Notes: generated from the sequence alone by a model not told the origin. Shown: positions 14,686 to 23,413, numbered from the stretch's first letter. The stretch: 28,266 nt of DNA from JAYXXU01 sp049301135 (GCA_049301135.1 JBAQKP010000218.1:1-28266); one strand, 5' to 3'. A program made the numbers and translations.

Positions 14686-15060
14686 TTACCCATAACGCAT
14701 CCACACCAGCAGCCCCGCAAACAGCAACGCTGCGCCCGCCATCACGCGATTAAACTGCAAGCCCCAGCGCACTGAATAGCCAGCAGGAAACTCGACAGGT
14801 TTTAGGCTGTTCAAGACGATCTGATGCTGGCGAGTCGCTGCCCATAGGACGATGGGTGAGAGCAGCATAAAAAAAATCCCGATCCAAAAGGTGATTGCAG
14901 CATGTACAGGATCGAACAGCGCAGGCTGTATGACTTGCATCAGTAAGCCGGAACGCTCGACCACAAAGCCAAATGCCATTAATGACAAACTGGTGCGATT
15001 CCATGCCAGCAAGGTGCGTTCGGCCGCAAACAGCACGCGCGGATCATTTAAATCAGACAT
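14686..15060 (-). CDS. DUF202 family inner-membrane protein
   Basis: This 124-residue membrane protein of the DUF202/YidH type has the family N-terminus (RVLFAAERTLLAWNRTSLSLM) and three membrane helices (about 22-42, 54-76 and 101-120). The function of the family is not established. GAGGAGG precedes the ATG at 15060. It is the first chromosomal gene after the island and is divergent from the FAD monooxygenase. Confidence 0.88.
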   Translation of the reverse strand: MSDLNDPRVLFAAERTLLAWNRTSLSLMAFGFVVERSGLLMQVIQPALFDPVHAAITFWIGIFFMLLSPIVLWAATRQHQIVLNSLKPVEFPAGYSVRWGLQFNRVMAGAALLFAGLLVWMRYG

Positions 15061-15086
15061 GTTTTCCTCCTCATAGATCGAATGCT

Positions 15087-15114
15087 TTTTCAGAATAGAC
15101 CTTTCGACTGAAAA
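15087..15114 (+). promoter_or_regulatory. Dyad in the DUF202/monooxygenase divergent promoter region
   Basis: A 7-bp inverted repeat TTTTCAG/CTGAAAA with a 14-base spacer, in the 121-bp divergent gap. Possible operator. A TATAGAATAA stretch near 15146 may be the -10 of the monooxygenase gene, without a clear -35. Confidence 0.3.
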
Positions 15115-15181
15115 TACGCTGGATCGTTTGTGTGGATCAAGGTATAGAATAAATCGTGTTCGTCTGTGACTTCATCCTGAT

Positions 15182-16402
15182 ATGACTAAGCTCAACACTA
15201 TCCTGATCATCGGCGCAGGCATCGGCGGCCTGACCTGCGCACTGGCTTTACAACAACACGGCCTACGCCCGATTATCCTCGAACAAGCCGAACAACTCGG
15301 CGAGGTCGGTGCAGGCATTCAACTCAGCCCAAACGCCATGTCGGTGCTGAATAAACTCGGACTGGAAGACCGGCTAAAAACGGTCGGTTTTTTACCACAA
15401 GGTATCCAAAGCAACCACTGGAAAACCGGCAAAATCCTGACTCAAGTGCCATTTGCACCGCTTGGTTTTCATGCACAATACCTGCATATCCATCGGGCGG
15501 ATTTGCATCAAATTTTGCGCGATGCCGTACAAGCCAATGACCCTGTCTGTATTCGTACCCATCAGCGGGTCGCCTTGGTCAATTGCGCCCAAACTCAACT
15601 GACCCTCGACAGCGGCGAGGTCTTGTCTGCGGATTGGATCATCGGTGCGGATGGGATTCGCTCACGTTGCCGCGATGCAGTACTTGGACAGACACAAGCC
15701 GCACGTTTTACCGGTAATGTCGCATGGCGTGGTCTGTTGCACCGCGATAGCGTACCGGCACATCTACATCCCAGTCCATACGCCAATCTATGGATGGGCG
15801 CAGGCGGCCATGTGGTCGCCTACTATGTGCGCGGTGGCGAATGGATTAATTTTATTGCGGTGCGAGAGCAAGACGACTGGCAAGATGAGTCGTGGCAATC
15901 ACCGGCGCATTTGGCAGTATTGCTCGGTGAATTTGCCGGTTGGGACAGTAAGCTACTCGATCTGATGGCGCACAGCGATCCGAAGCAATGCTACCGTTGG
16001 GCGTTGTTTGACCGTGACCCGATCAGCACGTGGTCGAATCATCGCACCCTGTTGCTCGGCGATGCGGCACATCCGATGCTGCCGTTTGTGGCGCAAGGCG
16101 CGGCGATGGCCATTGAAGACAGTTGGGTACTCAGCCAGCTATTGGCGCAGACCGCCACTGATCAACTCGATGCCGATCAAGTCGGCACACGCTATCATGC
16201 CTTACGGGCGGATCGTTGTGCACGCGTACAACAGTTGGCACGCGACAACATGCAATTGTTTCACCATCGGATGCCGTTGCTGCGTTTTGGCCGAGATCTG
16301 GTGGCGCGAGGCATGAACGCGATCAGTCCTGTGGTCGCGACCAAGCGGGTGGCATGGATTTATGACTGGCAAGCGACGGATCTGAGTATGACAACTGATT
16401 GA
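15182..16402 (+). CDS. FAD-dependent aromatic-ring monooxygenase
   Basis: This 406-residue class A flavoprotein hydroxylase resembles salicylate and 3-hydroxybenzoate hydroxylases. It has the dinucleotide-binding GAGIGG (11-16), a central IGADGIRSR that contacts FAD and NADPH, and LLGDAAHPMLPFVAQGAAMA near 293 closing the FAD site. The substrate cannot be told from sequence; ubiquinone-type hydroxylases are an alternative but usually differ in the N-terminus. No aromatic-degradation genes lie nearby. A 6-bp hairpin (16413-16435) without a T-run follows the stop. No strong ribosome binding site precedes the ATG. Confidence 0.88.
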   Translation: MTKLNTILIIGAGIGGLTCALALQQHGLRPIILEQAEQLGEVGAGIQLSPNAMSVLNKLGLEDRLKTVGFLPQGIQSNHWKTGKILTQVPFAPLGFHAQYLHIHRADLHQILRDAVQANDPVCIRTHQRVALVNCAQTQLTLDSGEVLSADWIIGADGIRSRCRDAVLGQTQAARFTGNVAWRGLLHRDSVPAHLHPSPYANLWMGAGGHVVAYYVRGGEWINFIAVREQDDWQDESWQSPAHLAVLLGEFAGWDSKLLDLMAHSDPKQCYRWALFDRDPISTWSNHRTLLLGDAAHPMLPFVAQGAAMAIEDSWVLSQLLAQTATDQLDADQVGTRYHALRADRCARVQQLARDNMQLFHHRMPLLRFGRDLVARGMNAISPVVATKRVAWIYDWQATDLSMTTD

Positions 16403-16486
16403 CAAAATAAAGGCGCAGGCTTAAATTTGCTGCGCATCACCTTGATAGACCAACCAACATTTGGCACAACACTTAGGACGACCACA

Positions 16487-17023
16487 ATGAAAAAACTCTT
16501 TTGGGCATCAACGATTGCAATGGCACTGAGCACGACTGCACAGGCTGGTTGGGGTGACTTGCTAAACGCCGCTGCACAGGTCGCTGGCGGTGCAATGGCA
16601 CAACAGCAACAACCTGCCGCACAACAAAACGCCGCCCCTGCGGCCACTGCAACTGCCGCAGTCGCGCCAATTGCCACCTATGAACTTGAAGGCATGAGCT
16701 GTGCTACCCTGCAAGTCAACAGCCGCCAAGCCAAACGTGACCTCGAAGCCAACCGTGCCAAGCTGCAACAACTGGATGCCTTGGTCAAAGATCCGGCCTA
16801 CCAACAACAAAAAAGCTCAGAAGCCACCACCAACATGATCGGCGGTTTGATGAGTCAGTTTGGTAAAGGTTCAGCCGCCGAATATGGCCGTGCCATGACT
16901 CAAAACAGCACCAGCGCGTCTGTCAATGCCGATATCGAGCTACAACTGGCACTGAACAAAAAGCACACCGCTGACGTCGAAAACATCGACATTTATTTGT
17001 CTGAGAAAAAATGCGGTCGCTAA
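16487..17023 (+). CDS. Secreted protein of unknown function
   Basis: This 178-residue protein has a signal peptide (MKKLFWASTIAMALSTTAQA, cut before GWGD). After it come a low-complexity Ala/Gln segment (about 32-62), a short Cys-containing region (MSCATLQVNSRQAKRDLEANRAKL) that looks like a coiled coil, and a C-terminal helical part ending EKKCG, so one disulfide is possible. It is not recognized as a named family. AGGA lies 8 bases before the ATG, and a terminator follows directly. It stands alone between the monooxygenase and a convergent pseudouridine synthase gene. Confidence 0.8.
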   Translation: MKKLFWASTIAMALSTTAQAGWGDLLNAAAQVAGGAMAQQQQPAAQQNAAPAATATAAVAPIATYELEGMSCATLQVNSRQAKRDLEANRAKLQQLDALVKDPAYQQQKSSEATTNMIGGLMSQFGKGSAAEYGRAMTQNSTSASVNADIELQLALNKKHTADVENIDIYLSEKKCGR

Positions 17024-17041
17024 TCACCGCACTGAATCAAT

Positions 17042-17077
17042 CCGCCAAATAGCGACTGCTGTTTGGCGGTTCTTTTA
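17042..17077 (+). terminator. Terminator after the secreted-protein gene
   Basis: Stem CCGCCAAA/TTTGGCGG (17042-17049 and 17062-17069) with an inner AGC/GCT pair, then TTCTTTT. Its tail reaches the end of the convergent pseudouridine synthase gene. Confidence 0.85.
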
Positions 17078-17965
17078 TATAGATTGTGCCGCTAAAACCC
17101 GCCGACTGACAAACTCACGCCGCGCACCACTAAGCGGATCGGTAAACGCAATCGACCGCGCTAACAACTGCAACGGTTGACTAAAGTCATCGCCTTTATC
17201 GGCCTGAAGCACCGGATAAAATGGATCGTTCAGAATACCCAACTCCAGCGCCGACAAATGCACCCGTAACTGATGCTGCTGGCCAGTCTTGGGAAACAGT
17301 CGATAATGTGCTGTGTCGTTTCTGAGAATTTGGATTAACTCAATCCGTGTTTCGGCATTCGGTGCAACATCATGCCGCTCGGCCATCACAAAAAATGGCT
17401 TCTCACGCTTATATAAAAAGCTACTGCGGGTCAGCGGAAAATCTAGCTCTGACCGATACGCTGCGACCGCCTCATACACTTTATCGACCTGCCGCTCGGC
17501 AAACAGCCGATGATACTGCGGGCTAGTCTTGGGGTTGCGCGAAAACAGCAACACCCCTGCGGTTTCACGGTCTAACCGATGTAGAGGCGCAATCTCAGCC
17601 TCGTTAAACTGTTGTTTGAGCCGTGTCAGTGCAGTCTGCCGCACATAACGTCCGGCTGGATTGGTCGGCAAAAAATGCGGTTTATCCACCACAATCAAGT
17701 CGGCATCGACGTGCAAAATCTCCAATTCAAACGGAATCGGCGTTTCATGCAGCAACTCACGATAGTAGAGCAAGCGACGCTGCGGAACATAGGTGGCATC
17801 AGTTGGAATCGGTGTGCCATCCAGCCACAACACCGAGCCTTCTTGCATACGTTCATGCCAATACTCGCGCGAAATCATATCGAACCGCGCCGCCAAAAAA
17901 TCCAACACCAGCGGCCAATCACCCTGCGGCAGCCAGACTTTGCACGGGCTGACCCCATCACGCAT
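17075..17965 (-). CDS. RluA-family pseudouridine synthase
   Basis: This enzyme of about 296 residues isomerizes uridine to pseudouridine in rRNA or tRNA. It has the catalytic motif HRLDRETAGVLLF with Asp132, the VVDKPHFLPTNP segment before it, and the C-terminal TGQQHQLRVHLSALELGILND signature. An N-terminal domain of about 75 residues (VSPCKVWLPQGDWPLVLDFL) replaces or resembles S4, as in the RluA/TruC-like subgroup. The exact target base is not predictable. I use the ATG at 17965; a TTG at 18004 overlapping the ribE stop (TTGA) would add 13 residues and is possible. It probably shares a transcript with ribE. Confidence 0.9.
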   Translation of the reverse strand: MRDGVSPCKVWLPQGDWPLVLDFLAARFDMISREYWHERMQEGSVLWLDGTPIPTDATYVPQRRLLYYRELLHETPIPFELEILHVDADLIVVDKPHFLPTNPAGRYVRQTALTRLKQQFNEAEIAPLHRLDRETAGVLLFSRNPKTSPQYHRLFAERQVDKVYEAVAAYRSELDFPLTRSSFLYKREKPFFVMAERHDVAPNAETRIELIQILRNDTAHYRLFPKTGQQHQLRVHLSALELGILNDPFYPVLQADKGDDFSQPLQLLARSIAFTDPLSGARREFVSRRVLAAQSI

Positions 17966-18000
17966 CAGTTTGTCCGGCTGATCGACCTTGAGACGACGGC

Positions 18001-18702
18001 TCAACGCTGCGAGTTTCCACGCATATAGCCATTATCGGCCAAAAACGCTAAATCAATACCCGACGGTTTGGCGTAGCTTGCGCCATGATTGGCCTGTTGA
18101 TCGGCAGCTTTGTCGCCCAACAATAGACGTTCCATATAGCGCGCCAACAGATCCACTTCCAGATTGACATGACTGCCCAGCGTCCAATCCCCAATGGTGG
18201 TCTGATCGGCAGTATGCGGCACGAGGTTGAGACTCAGCACATTGCCATTCAAGTGATTGATGGTCAGGCTAATGCCATCGACCGTGATCGAGCCTTTTTC
18301 GGCCAGATAACGTGCCAACTCACGCGGTGCAGTCACTTCAAAATACAACGACCGTGCGTCTTTACGCACGAGGGTAATTTCACCCACGCCATCGACGTGA
18401 CCGCTGACCAGATGCCCACCGAGTCGCGTGGTCGGCAGCAGGGCTTTTTCGAGGTTAACGCGTGTGCCGCTGCGCCAGTGTTTTAGCGTGGCACGGTTTA
18501 AGGTTTCGACCGACACGTCAGCGGCATACCAATCACGCCCAAACGCCACCACTGTTAAGCAGATGCCATTGGTCGCAATCGAATCGCCGAGTTTGACGTC
18601 GCCCATATCGAGATGACCGACCCCGATCATCAAGCGGACGTCGCCACCTTGTGGCTGTACCGACTGCACTGTACCAACCGCTTCAATAATGCCAGTAAAC
18701 AT
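18001..18702 (-). CDS. ribE: Riboflavin synthase, alpha chain
   Basis: This 233-residue enzyme dismutates 6,7-dimethyl-8-ribityllumazine to riboflavin. It has two lumazine-binding repeats: MFTGIIEAVGTV... with GICLTVV (about 1-97), and LGGHLVSGHVDGVGEI... with GISLTIN (about 98-200). The length is slightly above the usual 205-220 because of a C-terminal extension. I start at the ATG at 18702, with AAGGA about 8 bases upstream and the canonical MFTGII start. It is separated from the upstream methyltransferase gene by 42 bases. I see no FMN riboswitch before it. Confidence 0.95.
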   Translation of the reverse strand: MFTGIIEAVGTVQSVQPQGGDVRLMIGVGHLDMGDVKLGDSIATNGICLTVVAFGRDWYAADVSVETLNRATLKHWRSGTRVNLEKALLPTTRLGGHLVSGHVDGVGEITLVRKDARSLYFEVTAPRELARYLAEKGSITVDGISLTINHLNGNVLSLNLVPHTADQTTIGDWTLGSHVNLEVDLLARYMERLLLGDKAADQQANHGASYAKPSGIDLAFLADNGYMRGNSQR

Positions 18703-18744
18703 TTGGATTTCCTTAAAAATCAGTTTCAACGATCAAATTCAACT

Positions 18745-20022
18745 TTAACACGATGACACCCCTTCACGCGCCACACCACCCAATTCCGCAAAATGCCACA
18801 ACTGCGCCATCAATTGCTCGACCGTCTGGTTAGAAAGCCGCTCGGTATTGGTCACCACAATAAACTCCAGCGTGCGCGCCCGATCCGACTGGCGTTGCCG
18901 ACTGACCCGATAGCGTGGCACATCTTGCGTGACCAGACTGACCTGCCCGCGTGCCAGATTGGCCGCCAGCAAGCTCGGCAGATCAATATTACCGTCGGTG
19001 CTGTAACTGGTCAGAATAAAACGCGCATTCAGCGTCGCAATCAACTGCTGATAGGCAACACTGGCTTTTTTGCTGGAGTTATAGGCGCTCGGCCGCTCGG
19101 TGCGCCATGCCCGATCAATCCCGCTTTTATAACCGGCATGCATCGGCGCAGGGGTATACGGCTTATTCCACAGCGTTAAGGCATTCAAAATATGATAATT
19201 ACTGGCATACGCATGCTGATTGTATGGCGGGTCTAAATACACCACATCGACCGGCTCGGGCAGTTGTGCCGCGAGCTTTTCTGCCAACACTGCCGCATCG
19301 ACACAGTGCATCTCGGCCGGTATCGGCGACGCATGAAACACACTCGGCGTCAGCCACAACAGCGAATCAATCCGATCCAGCGCCGTTGCGGTTTTGCCAC
19401 CCCAGCCTTGATGAAAGCTTTTAAACAAACCACTGGTATTACTGACAAAACTCGCCGAATACAACAGCGGCGACAGCAACGCACTCATCTCGGTCGAACC
19501 AATCAAGCCGTCATATTGCCAGAGGGCAATCTGCTCGCGCATCGCATCTAAGCGCATGCCGTTATGCCGCTTAAAAAACAAGCGATCTTGCTGCACATCA
19601 TATTGTGCATCGTCACGCGGACAAAAAGTCTGCGTCAACCAGCCCTCGACCGGCGCAAGCTGATTGAGGGCATCCAGAGCCGCTTGATAACCCCCAAGGG
19701 CAGCAAACTCAGGGGCTTTTTGGCAACCGATCACCGCATCGGTCAGCGCAAAGCTATACGGCTCCCAGTCGTTGGCGATCACCTGATAGCCGAGTTGCCG
19801 CGCCAAACGCGACACCACCCCACTGCCCGCAAACAGATCGACAAACACCGGCGCGGAAGCTCGACCAGCCGATTTGGCCGGACGAGTCTGTGCCAACGCC
19901 GATAAAATCAACGGCAGCAAACGCCGCTTATTGCCTAGATACGGCACAAGCTGATGAAACACATAGTCCTCTGTAGTACGCGCCGCGTGTCGCCGCTTGT
20001 GGTACAGCAGAGCATCGGTCAT
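18745..20022 (-). CDS. D12-class DNA adenine-N6 methyltransferase (orphan)
   Basis: This 425-residue enzyme transfers methyl from S-adenosylmethionine to adenine in DNA. The motifs follow the alpha (Dam-like) order: motif X YLGNKRRLLPLI (28-39), motif I DLFAGSGVVSRLA (62-74) and catalytic DPPYNQHAYASNYH (264-277). No restriction gene is present, so it is a solitary methyltransferase. It is embedded in the riboflavin cluster, with its ATG overlapping the ribD stop (ATGA), hence co-translated with ribD. The recognition site is unknown. Ordinary host operons rarely place such a gene between ribD and ribE. Confidence 0.87.
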   Translation of the reverse strand: MTDALLYHKRRHAARTTEDYVFHQLVPYLGNKRRLLPLILSALAQTRPAKSAGRASAPVFVDLFAGSGVVSRLARQLGYQVIANDWEPYSFALTDAVIGCQKAPEFAALGGYQAALDALNQLAPVEGWLTQTFCPRDDAQYDVQQDRLFFKRHNGMRLDAMREQIALWQYDGLIGSTEMSALLSPLLYSASFVSNTSGLFKSFHQGWGGKTATALDRIDSLLWLTPSVFHASPIPAEMHCVDAAVLAEKLAAQLPEPVDVVYLDPPYNQHAYASNYHILNALTLWNKPYTPAPMHAGYKSGIDRAWRTERPSAYNSSKKASVAYQQLIATLNARFILTSYSTDGNIDLPSLLAANLARGQVSLVTQDVPRYRVSRQRQSDRARTLEFIVVTNTERLSNQTVEQLMAQLWHFAELGGVAREGVSSC

Positions 20023-21146
20023 CGACGTGGCCGCAAGATCAGCCGAATATCATCACCAACTGGCTGCATCTCGACCAGATCAAAGCGCAACTGCTGCGCC
20101 ATCTGCATCAACGGTAAACTAAACATCGGTCGCGCCGCCGAACCAAGTAGAGTTGGCGCAAGATACACAATCAGCTCATCGACCAGACCGGCCTGCAAAA
20201 ATGCCGCGCCCAACGTCGCACCGGCTTCGACCAGTACATCTCGAATTTGTTTGTCGTCGCGTAGACGATTCAACAGATCGGCCAGCGGAATCTCTGGCCA
20301 TGTTTCAACGCCTGCAAGCTGCGCTGCACCGACCAACAGCACTGAGTCCGACTGCTGTAATAACTGCGCATCGGCAGGCATACGGCCTTGCCGATCTAAC
20401 ACCACCCGTAACGGCTGTGGAATCTCAGCCAACGGCGTACCATCTGCAACTGCCCGCACGTTCAGCAACGGATCATCGGCCAGAATCGTGCCAATTCCCG
20501 TCACCACTGCGCCACTGATCGCCCGCCAATGCTGCACCTCTGCCCGCGCCGCTGCGCCAGTAATCCACTTCGACTCACCGGAAGACATCGCGGTGCGCCC
20601 GTCCAGACTCGCGGCGACTTTGAGGCGGACATATGGACGGCCACCGGCCATCACCTGCAAAAAACCCGCGTTCAATGCGCGTGCTTCCGCTTCACATACG
20701 CCGACCGTGGTTGCAATTCCAGCAGCTTCCAGTCGCGCCCGTCCGATACCGGCCACTTGTGGATTGGTATCGAGACTCGCCATCACCACCCGCGCCACAC
20801 CAGCCTCAATTAAGGCATTGGCGCACGGCGGCGTACGGCCAAAGTGTGCACACGGCTCCAGCGTCACATATGCCGTTGCACCTTTGATCTGTGCATGCGC
20901 CTGCTCAGCGGCCTGACGCAAGGCAAACACCTCAGCATGCGGTTGACCGGCTTTTGGATGAAAACCCGCACCGATCAACTGACCGTCTTTGACCAATACA
21001 CAGCCGACCGCAGGATTGGGGCGCGTGGTGTATTGGCCGCGCTTGGCCAGCGCCAACGCCTGCTGCATCCAATACTGATCAGACGCAACTGCATCAGCGG
21101 TCAGCGACTTTGCTTCGGTCAAAGGGCTTTCGATCACATTACTCAT
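20019..21146 (-). CDS. ribD: RibD, bifunctional pyrimidine deaminase/reductase
   Basis: This 375-residue protein carries out the second and third steps of riboflavin synthesis. The N-terminal deaminase domain (about 24-165) has zinc ligands His70 with Glu72 (PHAEVF), Cys99 and Cys108 (LEPCAHFGRTPPC). The C-terminal reductase domain (about 170-372) has PYVRLKVAASLDGR and the GIGTILADDPLLNVR signature. About 22 extra residues precede the E. coli-type start. The gene overlaps the end of nrdR by 8 bases and the methyltransferase start by 4. Confidence 0.96.
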   Translation of the reverse strand: MSNVIESPLTEAKSLTADAVASDQYWMQQALALAKRGQYTTRPNPAVGCVLVKDGQLIGAGFHPKAGQPHAEVFALRQAAEQAHAQIKGATAYVTLEPCAHFGRTPPCANALIEAGVARVVMASLDTNPQVAGIGRARLEAAGIATTVGVCEAEARALNAGFLQVMAGGRPYVRLKVAASLDGRTAMSSGESKWITGAAARAEVQHWRAISGAVVTGIGTILADDPLLNVRAVADGTPLAEIPQPLRVVLDRQGRMPADAQLLQQSDSVLLVGAAQLAGVETWPEIPLADLLNRLRDDKQIRDVLVEAGATLGAAFLQAGLVDELIVYLAPTLLGSAARPMFSLPLMQMAQQLRFDLVEMQPVGDDIRLILRPRR

Positions 21147-21645
21147 GGGTCACGCTGTCCTGTATCGGTGGCTCTACAATCGGGCTGCTCAGTACGGGTT
21201 GGCCGAGTCGATCAATCTCCGTTTTAAACGCCTCAATGTCCTGAAAATCTCGATACACCGAGGCAAACCGCACATACGCGACCGAGTCTAAGGTTTTTAA
21301 TGCCCGCATCACCGCCTCGCCAATCTGACGTGCGGGGATTTCGCGTTCACCCAAGCGGCGCAAGCTCTGACCAATCTGCGCAATCGCAGTATCAATCTGA
21401 TCGAGGCTGACCGGCCGTTTTTGCAGCGGCAAGGTTAACGAACGGCGCAACTTGGCCTCATCAAATGGCTCAATCCGACCGTTTGATTTGATCACGCGTG
21501 GCATCACCACTTCCATGATCTCAAAAGTGGTAAAGCGCTCGCCACAGCTTAAGCACTCGCGCCGTCGCCGAATCTGCCGACCTTCCGCCGCCAAGCGCGA
21601 ATCAATCACCTTACAATCAGGCGCATTACAAAACGGACATAACAT
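21139..21645 (-). CDS. nrdR: NrdR, ribonucleotide reductase repressor
   Basis: This 168-residue repressor has a zinc ribbon (Cys3, Cys6, Cys31, Cys34) followed by an ATP-cone (about 49-139, with VIKSNGRIEPFDEAKL). It binds ATP/dATP and represses nrd operons at NrdR boxes. It is first in a cluster with ribD, a pairing common in gammaproteobacteria. The start MLCPFC is the family norm. Confidence 0.96.
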   Translation of the reverse strand: MLCPFCNAPDCKVIDSRLAAEGRQIRRRRECLSCGERFTTFEIMEVVMPRVIKSNGRIEPFDEAKLRRSLTLPLQKRPVSLDQIDTAIAQIGQSLRRLGEREIPARQIGEAVMRALKTLDSVAYVRFASVYRDFQDIEAFKTEIDRLGQPVLSSPIVEPPIQDSVTHE

Positions 21646-21729
21646 AGCGCAACCGCCTGCGTGAATTTACCCTGACAGTTTAGCATTTTGCACAGGGCAA
21701 TCGCATTTACACAGCGACTACATTTCAGT

Positions 21730-21758
21730 TGTCAGAACGCCGCTGCGACTGCCGTCCA
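21730..21758 (+). promoter_or_regulatory. Possible ECF-type promoter of the thioredoxin/ccdA-like pair
   Basis: TGTCAG (21730-21735), 17 bases, then CGTCCA (21753-21758), ending 75 bases before the thioredoxin ATG. It resembles the N16 motifs before hvfA and the sigma gene in this window; the spacer is one base longer and the last bases differ. Confidence 0.35.
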
Positions 21759-21833
21759 AGTTACATGATCACCACCCTCGACAGACTGATCGGTCGTCGT
21801 GCTGGTGTTTACTTTTTGACTGAGGATTCACTC

Positions 21834-22325
21834 ATGCAACTGAACCGTTTGATCCAAACCAGCACCCTTGCCGGTCTCCTGTTGAGCATTGCCAGTGTCG
21901 CCCAAGCGCTGACCTTTGAGCCATTTACCGAAAGCCGCTTTAAAGCCTTACAAGCCGAAAACAAGCCCGTACTGATTGATGTGAATGCCAAATGGTGTTC
22001 CACCTGTAAGGCGCAAGGACTGGTACTCGACTCCTATCAACGCCAATATCCCAGCAGTGGCATCACCGTATTAAAAGTCGATTTTGACAGCCAAAAACGC
22101 TGGGTCAGTCATTTTAAAGCGCCACGGCAATCCACCTTTGTCTCGTTTAAAGGCAAAGAACAGGTCGATTTTAGCGTCGCCGAAACCCGTGCCAGCGAAA
22201 TCTTTAAACAGCTCGATATGCTGCGTGGCGTGTCCGCCAGCCCAACTCGTCCAGCCAGCAGCACACCGAGCAGCACAGAACAGCCCAAACTCGGGTTTTT
22301 TGAACGGCTATTTCAGCGCTCATAA
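21834..22325 (+). CDS. Periplasmic thioredoxin-fold protein
   Basis: This 163-residue protein has a signal peptide (MQLNRLIQTSTLAGLLLSIA, cut after VAQA near residue 25) and a thioredoxin fold with active site WCSTC (Cys55, Cys58). It has a Pro/Ser/Thr-rich tail (about 135-152) and a final amphipathic FFERLFQR. It would reduce periplasmic disulfides, taking electrons from the CcdA-like protein encoded 27 bases downstream. TGAGGA lies about 7 bases before the ATG; the upstream in-frame start at 21729 would bury the signal. It resembles the DsbD C-terminal domain family. Confidence 0.88.
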   Translation: MQLNRLIQTSTLAGLLLSIASVAQALTFEPFTESRFKALQAENKPVLIDVNAKWCSTCKAQGLVLDSYQRQYPSSGITVLKVDFDSQKRWVSHFKAPRQSTFVSFKGKEQVDFSVAETRASEIFKQLDMLRGVSASPTRPASSTPSSTEQPKLGFFERLFQRS

Positions 22326-22352
22326 CCCATTGGTATCAAGGAGTGATCTCAC

Positions 22353-23063
22353 ATGAGCTTAGAAGTTGCAGCGATTCCACTGGCGTTTTTGGCCGGTGTG
22401 CTCGGCGTACTGTCACCCTGTGTCTGGCCGCTGATTCCGATAGTGATGGGCTCCGCCGCCGGTAAAAGCCGCTTTGGTCCCTATGCGCTTGCGCTCGGAC
22501 TGAGCGTTTCCTTTGCGATTGCAGGGACGTTACTGAGCTTTTTATTGGTCAACGCCAATCTTGATCCTGAGCTATTTCGGTATTTTGCTGCCGTATTGTT
22601 GATTCTGGCTGCACTCAGCTTGATCAGCAGTCAGCTTGGCGAGTGGATTAGTATTAAGCTGTCTGGCCTCACGGCGCGTTTTAGTCCATCTGGTGACGGT
22701 CAGACGGGTTGGCTCGGTCAATTTGGACTAGGACTACTGCTGGGCTTGGTCTGGCTGCCTTGTGTTGGCCCGACACTGGGTGCGGCGATTGCGTTAGCGT
22801 CGATTGGTCAACAAATGGGCACAGCGTTTTTGGTGATGCTGAGCTTTGGGATCGGCACGGCGCTGGTGCTGCTGATTGCAGGCTTGGTATCGGCCAAAGC
22901 CCTGAAAAAACTCAAGCCCGAATTCCTACAAAACAGCGTCAAGGTCAAAAAAATGCTTGGCTGGTTACTGCTGGTGCTGGGGCTTCTGGTCTTGACGGGT
23001 CTGGATAAACAGCTGGAAATCTTGGCCTTAGGCATCATTCCTGAGTGGGCAACCACGCTCTAA
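22353..23063 (+). CDS. CcdA/DsbD-type transmembrane electron carrier
   Basis: This 236-residue inner-membrane protein has about six helices and two redox motifs, SPCVWPLIP (Cys23) and LPCVGPTLGAA (Cys137). These are hallmarks of CcdA and the DsbD core that move electrons from cytoplasmic thioredoxin to the periplasm. GGAG lies 9 bases before the ATG. It forms an operon with the preceding thioredoxin-like gene, so together they act like a split DsbD. It is convergent with the anti-sigma gene; a 9-bp hairpin (23082-23105) without a T-run lies in the gap. Confidence 0.88.
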   Translation: MSLEVAAIPLAFLAGVLGVLSPCVWPLIPIVMGSAAGKSRFGPYALALGLSVSFAIAGTLLSFLLVNANLDPELFRYFAAVLLILAALSLISSQLGEWISIKLSGLTARFSPSGDGQTGWLGQFGLGLLLGLVWLPCVGPTLGAAIALASIGQQMGTAFLVMLSFGIGTALVLLIAGLVSAKALKKLKPEFLQNSVKVKKMLGWLLLVLGLLVLTGLDKQLEILALGIIPEWATTL

Positions 23064-23081
23064 CAACAAACAACGCCCATC

Positions 23082-23105
23082 ATGCCCTGCCGTAGCGCGG
23101 GGCAT
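23082..23105. other. Hairpin in the convergent gap
   Basis: Nine-pair stem (one G-U) ATGCCCTGC/GCGGGGCAT with a 6-base loop, between two converging operons. No U-run follows on the plus strand, and only a loosely T-rich stretch follows on the minus strand. It may block read-through in both directions. Confidence 0.35.
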
Positions 23106-23164
23106 TGTGCTGCGTGGGGGCTGCTTTAGTGAAGTAATTGACGACTGCGCCTATTTTGGCTTAA

Positions 23165-23413
23165 TCATTTGTCGATTTGATCTGGTTTTTCTGCGTCCAC
23201 TGATGATGAATCTGCCGAAGCCTGCATCGACTCGGGGCTGTGATAGGCGCGGTACTGTTTGGCCAAGTCACTGAGCTGCTCGATCTGTTTACCAAAACGC
23301 CGACACGGCGTACACAAGCTGATATGTAGGTTCAGCGATAATTTTTCGTTTAAATTCAGCGGACGATCTTGTCGCTCGGACAACAACTGCGTGGCTTGCC
23401 GACAGTTCAACAT
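23165..23413 (-). CDS. Zinc-binding anti-sigma factor (ZAS type)
   Basis: This 82-residue cytoplasmic protein has Cys4 in MLNCRQATQLLSERQDRPL and the His-x3-Cys-x2-Cys motif HISLCTPC (about 31-38), the signature of zinc anti-sigma domains. The C-terminus is a short acidic tail with no membrane helix. It should bind and hold the ECF sigma factor encoded upstream (7-bp overlap). GGAGG 7 bases before the ATG at 23413 decides the start; the longer in-frame ATG at 23452 has no such site. Metal or thiol chemistry at the zinc may release the sigma. Confidence 0.85.
   Translation of the reverse strand: MLNCRQATQLLSERQDRPLNLNEKLSLNLHISLCTPCRRFGKQIEQLSDLAKQYRAYHSPESMQASADSSSVDAEKPDQIDK

Noticed and set aside
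18703..18744. FMN riboswitch before ribE
   Set aside because: The gap to the methyltransferase stop is 42 bases, far too short for the aptamer, and no conserved core is visible.
19954..20916. A 320-codon plus-strand reading frame over the methyltransferase start and ribD
   Set aside because: It is antisense to well-conserved ribD, rich in Ser, Ala and Arg with no domain, and has no ribosome binding site. It is a codon-bias shadow.
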